Notes under the pieces: model-generated
The model's database searches: none
Seen by the model: only the letters and a program-made list of their open reading frames with translations
Told to the model about the DNA's origin: nothing
Shown here: piece after piece, positions 5,107 to 6,811 of the stretch
Layout: each line of letters starts with the position of its first letter
Numbering within the stretch: position 1 is the first letter of the stretch
Program-made: the position numbers and the translations under genes
NCBI GenBank assembly: GCA_964609495.1
Contig: CAZSTA010000139.1
Span: forward strand, 2,753 to 9,563
Direction of reading: 5' to 3'
DNA: 6,811 nucleotides
Source of the DNA: CAZSTA01 sp964609495 [NCBI: uncultured bacterium]
GTDB lineage: Bacteria > CAZSTA01

Positions 5107-6777
5107 ATGCGCAAGATAAGCAAATCAAGATCTACGGTGCTTTTTATCATTCTGTTCCTATTTTCCTTTTCCATTACAACGCTAGCCCTCCCAGAGGAGA
5201 GGCTTCCCTTAGAACAAGGGTTGGAGCTTCTGGATAAGGGTCTATATGAGGAAGCCATCGAGGAATTTCAGAAGGCGATAGCTGAAGATCCATTTTCCTC
5301 TCAAGCTTATGTAGGGTTGGGTAAGGCTTACTACCAACAGGTTATGTTCGATGAAGCGATAGCCTCTTTTGAGAAATCACTGGCTCTGAAACCATTGGAT
5401 AGAGAGGAGAAGATGGAGATTAATCGTTATCTAGCTTCCCTTTACCTAGCCAATGGTTGGAAGGATAAAGCTCGAAGACAGCTTGAGATCAACTTGGAGA
5501 TCGAACCCAATTATACCCTGAATCCCGATGAAACCTCGCAGGAGATGATCTCTCTATTTAAAGAGCTAATCGAAGGAAAAGCAGTTGGAGAAGAGAGGGG
5601 CAAAGGGTTATTATCGATCAGCTCTGATCCTCCTGGGGCAAAAATATATATAGATGGCTACTATATCGGCAGGACCCCTCTAAAAGAGGCCAGCCTCTAC
5701 GCGGGAAGGAGACTTATAACCCTTGAAAAGCCTAACTATGCCCGTTGGGAAGAAGTAAGGGATATCAAGAGTGATATCCTGAGTGAGGTTCAAGCAATCC
5801 TCTCTAAGACTGCTCAGGGTATTCTCTCGATAAGTACTACTCCCTCCTACGCTAAGGTATATGTAGATGGATACTTCGTAGGAGGTACCCCCCTTAAAGG
5901 CTATAGGGTTCAGACGGGACTAAGAGAGATAAAGGTGGCGAAAGCTGGCTATAGAACTTGGTCAACTCGTAGGCTCATTGAACCCAATAAAGCATTGAGT
6001 CTAGATCTCAAACTAGAGTTAAGTCCAGATGTCAAGTTTGGTTGTTTGGATATCGATTCTATCCCTCAGGGAGCCGAGATTTATATCAATGGAGAGTATA
6101 TAGGAAAGACCAAGCTTAATATAGCTTGTGTGGTCCCCGGAAGACATTTTATAAAATTGAGCAAGAATGGTTACCACGATTGGAGAGCTACCATAAAGAT
6201 AGAGGCGGAAGAAAGGAGAAAGATAACCGCCCAATTAACCAGAGAATATGGATATTTGACGATTCGGGATCTTCCCCTTGGCACCCCGGTGTTCATCGAC
6301 GGGGAAGAACTAGATCTCTCGGACGAAGATATTATGAGGAATTATCTCGTTGAGGATGAGGTGAAGGATACCTTCTCCCTTATCCAATTTCCCCTTCTGG
6401 CTGGAAAACATCTCCTTAGGCTGGATAAGGAGAATTATGGAACCAGGATAGAAGAGATAGATATCGAGGTATATGGAACCTTAGAGTTAAAAGGTGGCTT
6501 GCCACCTCTTCAGGGTTTTATCTCTCTCGGCTCTGATCCTCCTGCTGAAGTATATATCAAAACTATGAAAAAGGTGATCGGAGAGGAGGTAGTGAAGGGA
6601 GATAAAACTTACGATTACCTCGGGAGCACACCTTTGAACAGATATAAACTTCCCGTGGGAATATACCGAATCAGAATAACTAAGACTGGATATAAAGACT
6701 GGGAAGAGACGATATTAATTCTAAGAGGAGAGCACTTCAGAAAGTTCATCTCTTTAGAGCCCGACTTTGACAGATAG
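5107..6777 (+). CDS. Exported protein with N-terminal TPRs and five PEGA repeats
   Basis: This 556-residue protein starts at an ATG with a near-ideal ribosome-binding site. Residues 1-27 look like a Sec signal peptide: basic MRKISKSR, a hydrophobic core, and a TLA cleavage site before LPEE. There is no lipobox cysteine and no later membrane segment, so a periplasmic or secreted location is inferred. About three TPR-like helical pairs follow (35-64, 65-98, 99-136). PEGA domains with the SxPxGAxIYIDGxYIGxTPL pattern then occur at about 167-235, 238-305 and 312-378. Two divergent copies (382-465 and 470-552) keep the GYxxW or NYG turn and the terminal strand but have insertions after the first strands. 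PEGA domains are small beta-rich modules, often on cell-surface proteins. With TPRs they suggest a scaffold or envelope-binding role, and no catalytic motif is seen. The gene is transcribed away from the arg operon and has no evident link to it. Confidence 0.88.
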   Translation: MRKISKSRSTVLFIILFLFSFSITTLALPEERLPLEQGLELLDKGLYEEAIEEFQKAIAEDPFSSQAYVGLGKAYYQQVMFDEAIASFEKSLALKPLDREEKMEINRYLASLYLANGWKDKARRQLEINLEIEPNYTLNPDETSQEMISLFKELIEGKAVGEERGKGLLSISSDPPGAKIYIDGYYIGRTPLKEASLYAGRRLITLEKPNYARWEEVRDIKSDILSEVQAILSKTAQGILSISTTPSYAKVYVDGYFVGGTPLKGYRVQTGLREIKVAKAGYRTWSTRRLIEPNKALSLDLKLELSPDVKFGCLDIDSIPQGAEIYINGEYIGKTKLNIACVVPGRHFIKLSKNGYHDWRATIKIEAEERRKITAQLTREYGYLTIRDLPLGTPVFIDGEELDLSDEDIMRNYLVEDEVKDTFSLIQFPLLAGKHLLRLDKENYGTRIEEIDIEVYGTLELKGGLPPLQGFISLGSDPPAEVYIKTMKKVIGEEVVKGDKTYDYLGSTPLNRYKLPVGIYRIRITKTGYKDWEETILILRGEHFRKFISLEPDFDR

Positions 6778-6811
6778 GGAAATTTATCAAAGCTGGGAAA
6801 CCTCAAAGGGA

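Noticed and set aside
4808-5128. Minus-strand open frame of 106 codons in the intergenic region
   Set aside because: It starts inside the PEGA gene, runs antisense through a near-consensus promoter and ribosome-binding site, and its product has no recognisable domain. It is best explained as chance.

Overview
The window is bacterial DNA, by the signs of sigma70-type promoters, Shine-Dalgarno sequences and a Sec signal peptide. It holds most of an arginine-biosynthesis gene cluster on the minus strand. A divergent intergenic region separates this from one secreted TPR/PEGA-repeat protein gene on the plus strand. The DNA is moderately AT-rich, with many AGA/AGG arginine and ATA isoleucine codons and purine-rich coding strands. 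That is common in thermophiles and several uncultured phyla but does not fix a lineage. From memory, the ArgG and partial ArgD look closer to the subfamilies of Bacteroidota, Gemmatimonadota and their relatives than to the Escherichia or Bacillus types. The source is best left as an unassigned, probably little-studied bacterium.

Layout in minus-strand transcription order: argG (4539-3316); a P-loop protein of DUF1611-like type (3335-2313); argC (2316-1297); a GrpB/UPF0157 nucleotidyltransferase-fold protein (1274-720); and the first 206 codons of an acetylornithine-type aminotransferase, argD (620 to the window edge). argG and the P-loop gene overlap by 20 bp, the P-loop gene and argC by 4 bp (ATGA), and GrpB follows after 22 bp. 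These four are therefore very likely one transcript. argD sits 99 bp further on with no clear promoter or terminator before it, so it probably belongs to the same unit. argJ/argA, argB, argF and argH are not visible; the cluster runs off the left edge.

The divergent region (4540-5106) carries two strong opposed promoters. The one for argG has perfect TTGACA-17-TATAAT elements. The one for the PEGA gene is TTGACA-17-TACAAT. The roughly 159-nt argG leader contains a good match to an ArgR operator. The roughly 114-nt PEGA-gene leader can fold so that its Shine-Dalgarno sequence is fully paired, and a competing hairpin would release it. Between the promoters lies an AT-rich repeat with an 11-bp pitch.

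ArgC, ArgD and ArgG catalyse steps of glutamate-to-arginine synthesis. The most interesting gene is the uncharacterised P-loop protein translationally coupled on both sides to argG and argC. Its placement suggests an undescribed role in arginine or N-acetylglutamate metabolism. The plus-strand gene encodes an exported 556-residue protein with about three TPRs and five PEGA repeats, the last two carrying insertions. Positions 6778-6811, after its stop, show nothing recognisable.
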